DNA of 64,000 nt. It comes from Diplocloster agilis (GTDB lineage: Bacteria; Bacillota; Clostridia; Lachnospirales; Lachnospiraceae). The translations under genes were made by a program, and so were the position numbers. The stretch spans positions 1 through 64,000 of the forward strand of contig NZ_JAHQCW010000008.1 of assembly GCF_019042275.1 (NCBI RefSeq), in the 5' to 3' direction. Below are positions 9,485-18,098 of the stretch, in pieces (positions within the stretch are counted from its first letter, which is position 1; the number at the start of each line of letters is the position of its first letter). The notes beneath the pieces are model-generated. The model did no database searches and was not told the DNA's origin. It saw only the letters and a list, made by a program, of their open reading frames with translations.

Positions 9485-9496
9485 GGAAACGTTTTC
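9485..9496. promoter_or_regulatory. LacI-type operator-like palindrome in livK leader
   Basis: GGAAACGTTTTC is a near-palindrome with a central ACGT, the usual shape of LacI/CcpA-family sites. It lies about 200 bp downstream of the livK promoter. It resembles 9838-9849 and the operator at the -35 element, suggesting a looping repressor arrangement. Confidence 0.45.
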
Positions 9497-9694
9497 AACC
9501 GTGGGCAAAAAAATATTGGGATTTTCACTTGTTTTGTTTGCCTGGTTAGGTAATTGAACCCGGGCGGACCCAATTTTTTGCGGTTTATGACACTTTTTAA
9601 CATTTTTCCGCAGAAAATAATCCTTTTTCTCTTCCAAATACAGCGGATCTGCCGTGTTTTTCCGGAATGTCATAGCTCTTTAGCTGATGCTGTT

Positions 9695-9723
9695 ATTATA
9701 TAATTCTTGAAAACGATTGTCAA
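9695..9723 (-). promoter_or_regulatory. Strong sigma-70-type promoter of liv operon with overlapping operator
   Basis: The minus strand has a perfect -35 TTGACA (9718-9723) and -10 TATAAT (9695-9700) separated by exactly 17 bp. The palindrome TTGACAATCGTTTTCAA (9707-9723) overlaps the -35 and spacer; its shape matches a LacI-family operator. Transcription would start near 9688, giving a leader of about 400 nt before livK. Binding of the cluster's LacI protein here would block RNA polymerase (inference). Confidence 0.75.
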
Positions 9724-9837
9724 TATATGGATGTGATTTCATCGCCAATTCTTGCATTTTTAACGAATTTATTATAGTATTTTTGTGCATTATGCTTTCT
9801 TTTTTGTTAATTTTAGAGAGATGGCTCTTATGTTTAA

Positions 9838-9859
9838 GAAAACGTTTCCCAACGTTTGG
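9838..9859. promoter_or_regulatory. Upstream LacI-type operator-like pair
   Basis: GAAAACGTTTCC (9838-9849) directly abuts CCAACGTTTGG (9849-9859). Both are short palindromes centred on CG, about 120-150 bp upstream of the livK promoter. They could act as auxiliary operators with the site at the -35 and the one in the leader. The remaining gap between 9860 and the next gene shows nothing further. Confidence 0.4.
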
Positions 9860-9972
9860 ACATATTTCTTCTGTTCCGAATAAAATAATAGATTTTTCCA
9901 GGTTATCGTATCGCTATATTATATTCTAAGTTGAAGATACTTTTTCAGCCTTGTCCTTCTGCCGGGAATTTT

Positions 9973-11577
9973 TCAAGACCATGTATCTATGAACTGTTCC
10001 ATGTATTTCTTCAATGCCGGGTCGCAGATGTAGAGATAAGTCCCCCGTATACCGCGGGTCAGCAGTACGTAATAGATATTCTTAATGTAGGTATCCAATT
10101 CTTCCTCCGTAGCCGTCGCTTTCCCGTTTCTGTCGAAGTAATTTGATTTGTCGATTACCACCTTTTTGTTTTCGGGATCGTATTTGATATCATTTCCCAG
10201 GATCACAAACGCATAGTTCAGGTCATAGCCCTGGATGGAATGGATGCAGCCTACCTCCTCAAGGGCGGTCTCACTGTGAACCCAGTTTTTGGTACGGTTA
10301 TTCCACATGCGCTCGGAATTTTCAATCCTGATATCTTTTATGGACTTATCTTTTTTGCTTTTCCAGGGCCACGCGTAACCGGCAACCATTCTGCACAGGT
10401 TGACCGCGCTTTCCTTTTCTGTCAGCAGTTGTTCGAAGTCGGCAAAAGAGTCTACGATCTTCAAGTCATAACCCGGGAAGGACTGCTTTTTCGTCAGGTT
10501 ATTGTGCAGAAGATCTTTTATGTATTTAATGTAATTGCTGCCGCCCTTGACCCGCATCTGGCTGGTCAGAGTGTGGTAGGTCACCATTCTGTTCCGGAAT
10601 CTTTGATTCATCGTGCGGCTCATAAGCTCCATGCTAATACCGGAGGGGCCCACCACCTGATCGCTGTCGTAGAAAAGGATCGGACAATCTGTCTGGTGGA
10701 ATATCCAGTCTAATTCCGTAGCGTTTTGCGGAAGATTTAATTTCTGGTTATTACCGTCGTGGGAGCCCATGTTAGGGATATTTTTACGCTGGTGCAGACG
10801 ATGGGCCTCATCTACCAGCAGGATGTCGTATCTTTCTTTTGTCACATCGGACGGGCCTAAAACTTCGGACGCTTTCAGGCCTTCGATATGGCTGAACAGG
10901 GTTTTAATTGTGGCCCGCAGAGAGGTCTGGGGGATCACGATGCCGATCTTTTTATGGCGGTAAGGGGCATTTCCGTGCTCGTCTGTATAGTCCCGCAGGT
11001 ATTTGAACAGGAAGACCGCCACTATGGTCTTGCCGCTGCCGGGCATGCCCTGCACGATGATCGGATGCCGGCAGTTGTTCTGAAGGCTGTCGAATATGGC
11101 GTCTACAGCCGTGCGCTGGTCGTCGGTGAGTTCTTTGTAGGGGGAATATTTGAAAAGGTCTGAGTTTTTTATTTCAGCAATGTTCTTTCGGACCAGTTTT
11201 TTGGCGCGGAGCTGGTTCCACAGGTTCGGAAAATAATTGTCGTAGTATTGTTTATTATAATAATCTTTGTTGGCAATTCCACGGTTGTCGTTGGTCAGAA
11301 TGAACGTTTCATCCGCGGCCATCAGCTGGATGAGCTGGGATTCGAAATCTAAAGTCACGGATTTGTTGAATTCGTCGGAATAGATGAAGTGCACGTCTTT
11401 GAATATCTTTTTGTCCCGTGTGTTTTTATGCTGGGACATACGGGTGGTGACGTCGTTGGATTCGCCTATGTAGGCTTTTCTTCCGTTTTCCAAGATGTAT
11501 AGCATGGGCCAGTTGTGGAAGTGATGTTGGGGGCCGTAGGAATCGGCGCCGAATTGTTTGTCTGTGATTTGGAACAT
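9973..11577 (-). CDS. GIY-YIG nuclease domain fused to DUF2075 helicase-like ATPase
   Basis: A 534-residue protein. Residues about 25-110 form a GIY-YIG-type domain (MLYILENGRKAYIGES, with a downstream E in DFESQLIQL). From about residue 150 it is a DUF2075/Schlafen-like superfamily-1 ATPase: Walker A GMPGSGKT, Walker B ILLVDEAHRL, and C-terminal motifs EEVGCIHSIQGYDLNY and LLTRGIRGTYLY. Such proteins are thought to act on nucleic acids, and some lie in phage-defence loci. It appears to be a single-gene unit with its own AGGGAG ribosome site. The role is unproven; defence or RNA/DNA processing are both possible. Confidence 0.8.
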   Translation of the reverse strand: MFQITDKQFGADSYGPQHHFHNWPMLYILENGRKAYIGESNDVTTRMSQHKNTRDKKIFKDVHFIYSDEFNKSVTLDFESQLIQLMAADETFILTNDNRGIANKDYYNKQYYDNYFPNLWNQLRAKKLVRKNIAEIKNSDLFKYSPYKELTDDQRTAVDAIFDSLQNNCRHPIIVQGMPGSGKTIVAVFLFKYLRDYTDEHGNAPYRHKKIGIVIPQTSLRATIKTLFSHIEGLKASEVLGPSDVTKERYDILLVDEAHRLHQRKNIPNMGSHDGNNQKLNLPQNATELDWIFHQTDCPILFYDSDQVVGPSGISMELMSRTMNQRFRNRMVTYHTLTSQMRVKGGSNYIKYIKDLLHNNLTKKQSFPGYDLKIVDSFADFEQLLTEKESAVNLCRMVAGYAWPWKSKKDKSIKDIRIENSERMWNNRTKNWVHSETALEEVGCIHSIQGYDLNYAFVILGNDIKYDPENKKVVIDKSNYFDRNGKATATEEELDTYIKNIYYVLLTRGIRGTYLYICDPALKKYMEQFIDTWS

Positions 11578-11702
11578 GTTCTCCCTCTCCCTGGATGGTT
11601 GTTAGGCGGTTTATTTATTCATTATACTTTTCTCCCATTCTATTGTAAAGAAAATCCGCCTCGTTTTCCTCGTTGAACTTACCTCGTATTGAGTACCTAG
11701 AA

Positions 11703-11747
11703 AAAGCACCGGCAGAGATCGGTTTACCGAAATCTGCCGGCGCTTTC
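11703..11747 (-). terminator. Strong intrinsic terminator after exported-protein gene
   Basis: A long stem (AGCGCCGGCAGA paired with TCTGCCGGTGCT, plus an inner TCGGT/ACCGA helix) is followed on the minus strand by TTTTTCT. It ends the transcript of the two-component/exported-protein operon. Confidence 0.8.
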
Positions 11748-11767
11748 CTATCAGACGAATTACAACA

Positions 11768-12574
11768 TCATCCCAATCCGGAGCCTTCCTCCATAGGTTT
11801 TATAATGATCTCCGCCTGCTTTCTGCTCATATATTCAAAATGCTCCACCTTTCCCGCATAAGTGTCAACCGCCACTTGAACAGCCCCATCTTTTCCATTT
11901 CCATAGGTCAAAACCGTTCTCGAATCCGCAATAATTGTAGCGCCCATGAAATCAAGTTTGCCGTCTGCGATCATCTCGTGGGACTTCAGAAATTCTTCCG
12001 CAGCTCTTTTTGATTCCTCAACATTCAGCGGAACCTCTGATACCTCCCAGCCCATATAGCTTAAATACAGACCGTCTATTTCTTTATCCTTCGTAAACGT
12101 CGCATAAAATTGAGGCCGCATTTTTTCCTTTATCTCCGGCAGCGGAAAACCATCCGGCCCGATGCTGCCGTCCGCCCGAAGAAGTTCGTAATTCTCCGGA
12201 ACGCTAAAGTCAACGCTATAGCTGCCTTCTAAATCTTCAAAAGGGTCAAAAGCGTAGACATTAACGTCAAATTGTGACGGATCTACGGTTACATCAAAAT
12301 ACTTCTCGAATCCTTCCACTGCCGCCTGTATAAGCTTCGGATCATCCTTCTCGCAAACAAAATCTGAATGAATGACCAATTCGGGCTCAGCTTCCGCATC
12401 CAAACCGTGTCCTGCATTGTCATCCGCCGCAGCTGTATGATACTCCTGCTGTATTACCTGCCCCGTCGTGTCGCGGTTGGCAGCGGCCTCTGCCGGTTTG
12501 CCGCCTCCTGTCAATGTCATAGCCAAAGCCGCCGCAATAATAAATTCTCCAAAAATCAAACCTTTCTTGAGCAA
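11768..12574 (-). CDS. Exported protein of unknown function linked to a two-component system
   Basis: A 268-residue protein not recognised by family. A TTG start at 12574 follows GGAGGTATTAGTT. The N-terminus has two lysines and a hydrophobic stretch (residues 5-24) ending in TGGGKPAEAAA, a probable signal peptide, though a lipobox cysteine is absent (TGGG where TGCG might be expected). The mature part is acidic, with a C-terminal region (VQVAVDTYAGKVEHFEYMSR) reminiscent of PepSY-type domains. It lies 55 bp downstream of the sensor kinase on the same strand, so it is probably coregulated or monitored by that system. Confidence 0.65.
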   Translation of the reverse strand: MLKKGLIFGEFIIAAALAMTLTGGGKPAEAAANRDTTGQVIQQEYHTAAADDNAGHGLDAEAEPELVIHSDFVCEKDDPKLIQAAVEGFEKYFDVTVDPSQFDVNVYAFDPFEDLEGSYSVDFSVPENYELLRADGSIGPDGFPLPEIKEKMRPQFYATFTKDKEIDGLYLSYMGWEVSEVPLNVEESKRAAEEFLKSHEMIADGKLDFMGATIIADSRTVLTYGNGKDGAVQVAVDTYAGKVEHFEYMSRKQAEIIIKPMEEGSGLG

Positions 12575-12629
12575 AACTAATACCTCCTTACTAATGTTGT
12601 TGTTATTTGTAACAATTATTATGATAAGT

Positions 12630-14054
12630 TCAGTTTGTATCCTGTTTGTAACATGGAAAAATTATTTTGACCAGAGTGCCTTTCCCCTCTTTGCTCTCCA
12701 GAACGATACCGGCCTTATGTATCTTAACAATATCGGCGCAGATCGACAGACCAAGCCCTATCCCGCTGTTCTTTCTGTTTCTGACCTTATCCGCCATATA
12801 AAAGCGTTCGAACACTCTCGCTTTATCTTCTTCCGGAATACCTTTTCCTTCATCTTCCACCTCTAAAATCACGCTGCTCTCCCCGGTATGGCTCCGCAAA
12901 TAAATGCTGTCTCCATGCTCGGATGCTTTTTGGGCATTATCCAGCAGATTGGAAATAAGAATCAGGAGCAATTCCCGTTCTCCCAATATAACAGCGTCGG
13001 AATCGGGCATCGTACATTTTAATTCCGTTTCAAACGCGGCTGCTTCAAACCTTCCCGCAGCCTCCATCATGATAGTTCTTAAATCACAGGGTATTAATTC
13101 AAAAGAGTGCCGTTCCAAAAACACCAGATCCATCATAAACCGGGACAGCTTCTCAATCCTCTTCCCCTCCCGGAAAATCCGGTCCGCCAGCTCCTGTGTT
13201 TGTTCTTCCCCGCCGGGAGCGGAGCGCAGCAAGTCCGCGTATCCGATCACCGACGTCAAAGGCGTGCGCAGCTCATGGGTGAAATTATCCAGAAAACGCT
13301 GCTGCTCCTTTGCCTTATTCTCTAATTCAAGGATTGTTCTCTCGACCGCATCCGCCATCTCATTATAGCTGCCGGCCAGCTCCGCCACCTCATCCCTGGC
13401 GTGAATACGGACTCTCTCTTTATAATTCCCCTTTCCGATCTTCTTCACAGATTCTGTCAGCACGCGGAGTGTTTTCGTCAAATGCCGGATCATAAAATAC
13501 ATTCCTCCGGCCATAATCACCGATATGACCGCGCAAAGCTTCAGAAAATAAGAGTATTGATTCTTCCGGTCGGAGTAAATACCGCTGATATCCCGTATAT
13601 AGGTATTCGTTAAATTTCTGTTTCTCAGAGGTATCTGATTAGTCAGAATTAAATATTGCCTGGAGCCAGATTCTTGTATCCTATACTCTGCAACGCCGCT
13701 TCCGCCTTCTCTGCCGGCGCCGGCAGCCGGCAGCGTCTCGTCCAGATTGCTGTACATGATTTGATCCTCATCCCGGATCTCTAAATAGATGCCTCTTGAA
13801 TTTATCCGGCTGTCCAGATATTCCGTGATATAGTCCTTATCTCTCGCCCCCTCTATTCTGGATTCCTTGGCGCGGTTGAGCATGACATATCTCAAGATTC
13901 CCGATGAAATTCCGGTCTGTTCGTCAGCCGACTGGCGAAGCGCCTGTTCGAATGCTGTATTTTTGTTATTTTCAATCATCAGAATTCCGGCAATCCAGAA
14001 AGCCAGTAGAAAAAAAGAGAGGGAACAGATGCACATTTTCTGCCATAATCTCAT
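12630..14054 (-). CDS. Sensor histidine kinase
   Basis: A 474-residue membrane kinase. A transmembrane helix at about 11-27, an extracytoplasmic sensor of about 130 residues and a second helix near 168-188 are followed by a HAMP linker. The HisKA dimerisation helix carries the phospho-acceptor (NFTHELRTPLTSVIG, His near 261). The HATPase domain has N, G1 and G2 boxes (NLLDNAQKAS, DEGKGIP, GIGLGLSI). Its ATG overlaps the response-regulator stop by four bases. The signal sensed is unknown; small OmpR-type pairs with an adjacent exported protein often respond to envelope stress or antimicrobial peptides. Confidence 0.92.
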   Translation of the reverse strand: MRLWQKMCICSLSFFLLAFWIAGILMIENNKNTAFEQALRQSADEQTGISSGILRYVMLNRAKESRIEGARDKDYITEYLDSRINSRGIYLEIRDEDQIMYSNLDETLPAAGAGREGGSGVAEYRIQESGSRQYLILTNQIPLRNRNLTNTYIRDISGIYSDRKNQYSYFLKLCAVISVIMAGGMYFMIRHLTKTLRVLTESVKKIGKGNYKERVRIHARDEVAELAGSYNEMADAVERTILELENKAKEQQRFLDNFTHELRTPLTSVIGYADLLRSAPGGEEQTQELADRIFREGKRIEKLSRFMMDLVFLERHSFELIPCDLRTIMMEAAGRFEAAAFETELKCTMPDSDAVILGERELLLILISNLLDNAQKASEHGDSIYLRSHTGESSVILEVEDEGKGIPEEDKARVFERFYMADKVRNRKNSGIGLGLSICADIVKIHKAGIVLESKEGKGTLVKIIFPCYKQDTN

Positions 14055-14710
14055 TCATCCACCTCCAGCCGATAGCCTATTTTCCTGACGGTAATAATGG
14101 ACGTCTCCAGGCCGAGCTTCTTTTTCAGCCTTTGTACATGCAGGTCTACGGTTCTGCTCTGCCCGTCGTATTCACCGCCCCAGACTTCCTCATATATCCG
14201 GTCCCGGTATAGAGCGATATTCCGATTGCGCACGAACAGGAGGAGAAGTTCCATTTCCTTCATGGTTAATTCTACTTTCTGTCCGGCTTTTTTGACGGTT
14301 CTGGAATCTATGTCGATTTCCATATCGGCTATCGTTATCCGGCTCTTCCCTTTGTGATAACGCCGCAGGACGCTTTCCACTCTGGCTGTGAGTTCCGCCA
14401 TTTCGAATGGTTTCGTAATGTAATCGTCCGCTCCCAGTTTCAGTCCTTTTACTTTGTCTTCCAGACGTGTTTTGGCAGTGATGAAGATTACCGGGGTATG
14501 GAATTCTTTTATGTATTCCATCAGCTCGTATCCGTTGATTTCCGGCAGCATGATATCCAGGAGAATCAGATCGTATCTTTTTTGTTCTATCGCATCGGCC
14601 GCGGCTTGGCCATCATGTATACATTCGCAATCGTAGCCTGCTTTTGACAGGGCCAGATTGATGTAATCTGCTATGTATTCTTCGTCTTCTATGATTAATA
14701 TTCTTATCAT
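14051..14710 (-). CDS. OmpR-family response regulator
   Basis: A 219-residue two-domain regulator. The receiver domain has the acidic pocket EDEE, the phospho-acceptor Asp52 in LLDIMLP and the conserved Lys in TKPFE. The C-terminal winged helix ends with SRTVDLHVQRLKKKLG and RKIGYRLE. I chose the ATG at 14710, preceded by AGGAGG at ten bases; an upstream in-frame ATG adds a 32-residue tail not found in the family. It is the first gene of the regulator-kinase-exported-protein operon. Confidence 0.93.
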   Translation of the reverse strand: MIRILIIEDEEYIADYINLALSKAGYDCECIHDGQAAADAIEQKRYDLILLDIMLPEINGYELMEYIKEFHTPVIFITAKTRLEDKVKGLKLGADDYITKPFEMAELTARVESVLRRYHKGKSRITIADMEIDIDSRTVKKAGQKVELTMKEMELLLLFVRNRNIALYRDRIYEEVWGGEYDGQSRTVDLHVQRLKKKLGLETSIITVRKIGYRLEVDE

Positions 14711-14908
14711 TTGGTATCCGCCTCCTGATGTCCTGATGTTTTCGTCTTGCTTTTTTACTCGTGCACGCTCACTGGTGTACTTTTCCTGGTATTGGTAAGT
14801 ATGCATCTTGTTTGTATCAGACTTGTATCATTTGGGACTGTTGTTGGATGGGCTGAGGTGTTGGGGTGGCCGGGTTGTTGGATGGTTGATTTATTTTCAT
14901 AATCAATC

Positions 14909-14954
14909 AAAAACCCTACTGATTTTCTTATTCTTGAAAATCAGTAGAGTTTTC
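14909..14954. terminator. Bidirectional-type hairpin terminator
   Basis: AAAACCCTACTGATTTTC pairs with GAAAATCAGTAGAGTTTT around an 8-nt loop, with A/T-rich flanks on both sides. It lies between the response-regulator promoter region and the acetyltransferase gene. The rest of the gap (14711-15183) shows no gene. Confidence 0.6.
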
Positions 14955-15183
14955 TATTATGAGAGTATTTTTTTGTAATTATGGAAACATAGTTAGCGGT
15001 ACAAGGCTTAAGTTTTTTCTGCTGTCTATATGATGCGCGGCTTATTATTCTATGATACTATGGTGCGACTATACGATTTATAAAATATGATTCTTCTCTT
15101 TAAGTAGTTCTCGATTGTTTACATCTTAGTATCTATTGATTGGTTGGAGTGTCTGGATAATGCATCATATACGGACTTGTGCA

Positions 15184-15648
15184 TCAATCAACCCTCAACT
15201 TTTTCTCCATAATTTCATAAACAAGCTTAACATCATTTTCCAACTCACAAATTCCATGTTTCACTGTTTTATATCCTCTGTGCTCGTATATTAGTACCCC
15301 CGGAAGCGACGCATCTAAGCTAACGGTATCATAGTTTTTTATAATTTCCGCTTCTAAATGGTTCATAATCTGCGAACCGTAACCTTGCTTTTGATAATGG
15401 GGCAGCACATATACTCCTGTGATATGGTTCCTTTCGTAGCAGCCTGTTCCGGCAATAGTATTGCCGTCTGTTATGACTCCCATGTTGCCGGATAGTATAC
15501 CATCCAAAATATGTTCCGTGCTATGGTGTTGACAGAAGAAATCTACTACCTCTTTAGGGTAATACTTGGGATATATTGATTGTATGGTGGTATGGAGAAC
15601 GTTGCGGATTGCATCCGCCATGTCTAGAGTTGCTGTGATATATTCCAT
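15184..15648 (-). CDS. GNAT-family N-acetyltransferase
   Basis: A 154-residue acetyltransferase. The acetyl-CoA-binding core is seen as VLPHYQKQGYGSQIMNHLE (motif A, residues about 80-100), followed by LDASLPGVLIYEHRGYK (motif B). A GGGAGG ribosome site precedes the ATG. It stands alone between terminators. The substrate cannot be predicted. Confidence 0.85.
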   Translation of the reverse strand: MEYITATLDMADAIRNVLHTTIQSIYPKYYPKEVVDFFCQHHSTEHILDGILSGNMGVITDGNTIAGTGCYERNHITGVYVLPHYQKQGYGSQIMNHLEAEIIKNYDTVSLDASLPGVLIYEHRGYKTVKHGICELENDVKLVYEIMEKKLRVD

Positions 15649-15789
15649 GCTTATCCTCCCAATATACTGTTTGGTTCGTTTAATATTTTTCTATTATATA
15701 TTAAATTAATTATATTCAGCAAGGCAATATGTAATTGGCTCACTAATCGTTTCCCTGTTACGCTAAGGATGCGCTGCCTTATCCGGGGA

Positions 15790-15978
15790 TTACTTCTTTC
15801 TTAATTCTTCGGATTCATTTTCTTCTTCATCAAGTTCCCGAACCTGTGCATCACCTGTTCCAGAAAGTGCTTCAAGAATCTTGGCTATCTCATTTTGGGC
15901 TATGGGGCCTGAGCCCAAGGACAGACACACCATTAGGGTGAGAAATAGTTTATATATCTTTGCTTTCATTGCTTTCAT
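15790..15978 (-). CDS. Small exported or membrane peptide, unknown
   Basis: A 62-residue product. A basic start (MKAMKAKIYK) leads into a hydrophobic run (LFLTLMVCLSLGSG) and then a highly acidic tail rich in Glu. AGGAGG lies eight bases before the ATG at 15978, which makes it a credible gene despite its size. An alternative ATG is three codons downstream. It does not look like a cyclic autoinducer precursor, since the tail has no cysteine. It may form a unit with the two-helix protein upstream at 16142-16555. Confidence 0.55.
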   Translation of the reverse strand: MKAMKAKIYKLFLTLMVCLSLGSGPIAQNEIAKILEALSGTGDAQVRELDEEENESEELRKK

Positions 15979-16141
15979 TCTTATTCCTCCTATTCAAGCT
16001 CTGATATGCTTCATTTTTGTAATAAGTATGAGTATGTGGTCTATACTTGCTGCTTCATTGCATACGAAAAGGAAGCCATTGTTTGATTAAAAATGGCTTA
16101 TATCCACTAACTCATTTGCATTGATTTGAATAGGAGTTGAT

Positions 16142-16555
16142 TCAATGATCCAGACGCACCTTCTGATTAATTAATGTCCATCTGTCAGGCAATAATATAA
16201 ATAAGGTGTAAAAGAGAAAAAGAAAATCTATGATAATAAAAAGAAGCAGACTGGTATCTTTTGGGATAGCTGGGATTATGAGTATTGAGCTTATATTTTT
16301 CGTTATAGATTCATTAAAAGAATTGTCTTTGGGCGTAAATGAATCCTTTAAATAGGTAGTATTCGCTCTGTGTTCATTGGCAGTAATACTTTCTGAAGTT
16401 GGCCATACCTCATTTACTGTTGTCTTATCTATGAATTCATAAAGATTATACGAGCTGCAAAAGAACACATTCAGCGTTAAGCATATGGCAAAAAGAAGCA
16501 TGCTGAATAAAAGTATAATACGAGATATGGAATTGTTCTTATTATTTATTTCCAT
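16142..16555 (-). CDS. Small two-helix membrane protein, unknown
   Basis: A 137-residue protein with hydrophobic helices near residues 12-31 and 105-126 and a Ser/Thr/Asn-rich external loop of about 70 residues between them. I placed the start at 16555 (AAGGAACATGTA before ATG) rather than at the upstream in-frame ATG, whose extra 50 residues lack a ribosome site. The base composition is A/T-rich compared with the catabolic clusters, which hints at recent acquisition. No family is recognised. Confidence 0.5.
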   Translation of the reverse strand: MEINNKNNSISRIILLFSMLLFAICLTLNVFFCSSYNLYEFIDKTTVNEVWPTSESITANEHRANTTYLKDSFTPKDNSFNESITKNISSILIIPAIPKDTSLLLFIIIDFLFLFYTLFILLPDRWTLINQKVRLDH

Positions 16556-17882
<1,327 letters not shown>

Positions 17883-17899
17883 ATGAAACGTTTGCTGAA

Positions 17900-17923
17900 T
17901 TTGCAAAAGTCTACTTTTGCAAA
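17900..17923. repeat. Left inverted repeat / putative recombinase crossover site
   Basis: A 24-bp near-perfect palindrome whose half-sites are TTTGCAAAAGT and ACTTTTGCAAA, with central dinucleotide CT. It matches the reverse complement of 18026-18049 at 21 of 24 positions. The size, dyad symmetry and 2-bp asymmetric centre fit a serine-recombinase dimer site. Confidence 0.75.
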
Positions 17924-17950
17924 TTTCAACGCATATATATATTAATAAAA

Positions 17951-17979
17951 ATTATACAACAAAAAGCCTGATGTTTCAA
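17951..17979 (-). promoter_or_regulatory. Promoter inside the invertible segment, now facing away from the surface gene
   Basis: On the minus strand, TTGAAA (17974-17979) and TATAAT (17951-17956) are separated by exactly 17 bp. It points left, antisense to the recombinase gene. Inversion between the two 24-bp repeats would turn it to face the surface-protein gene at 18099, whose own upstream region shows no comparably good promoter. The present state therefore looks OFF. Confidence 0.75.
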
Positions 17980-18025
17980 TTATTTTCCATATGCTTGCCT
18001 CTATTTCCCACCATGCTTTTTCCGC

Positions 18026-18049
18026 TTTGCAAAAGTAGACAAATGCAAA
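18026..18049. repeat. Right inverted repeat / putative recombinase crossover site
   Basis: Partner of the repeat at 17900-17923 in inverted orientation, with central dinucleotide AG (the complement of the left site's CT), as required for inversion. The three mismatched positions all lie in the outer half-site on the surface-gene side. The segment between the sites is 102 bp. Confidence 0.75.
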
Positions 18050-18098
18050 CCGGCCTGTGCAAAGGGCAGGAAACGGAAACACGATAGGAGGAAAACAG

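Noticed and set aside
9707-9723. CcpA cre site at the livK promoter
   Set aside because: The dyad is 17 bp, one base longer than the cre consensus, and matches a LacI-type operator overlapping the -35 better; CcpA control cannot be excluded.
17900-18049. Resolvase res site for transposon cointegrate resolution
   Set aside because: The two sites match better in inverted than direct orientation and enclose a promoter, which fits inversion rather than resolution; no Tn3-type transposase is nearby.
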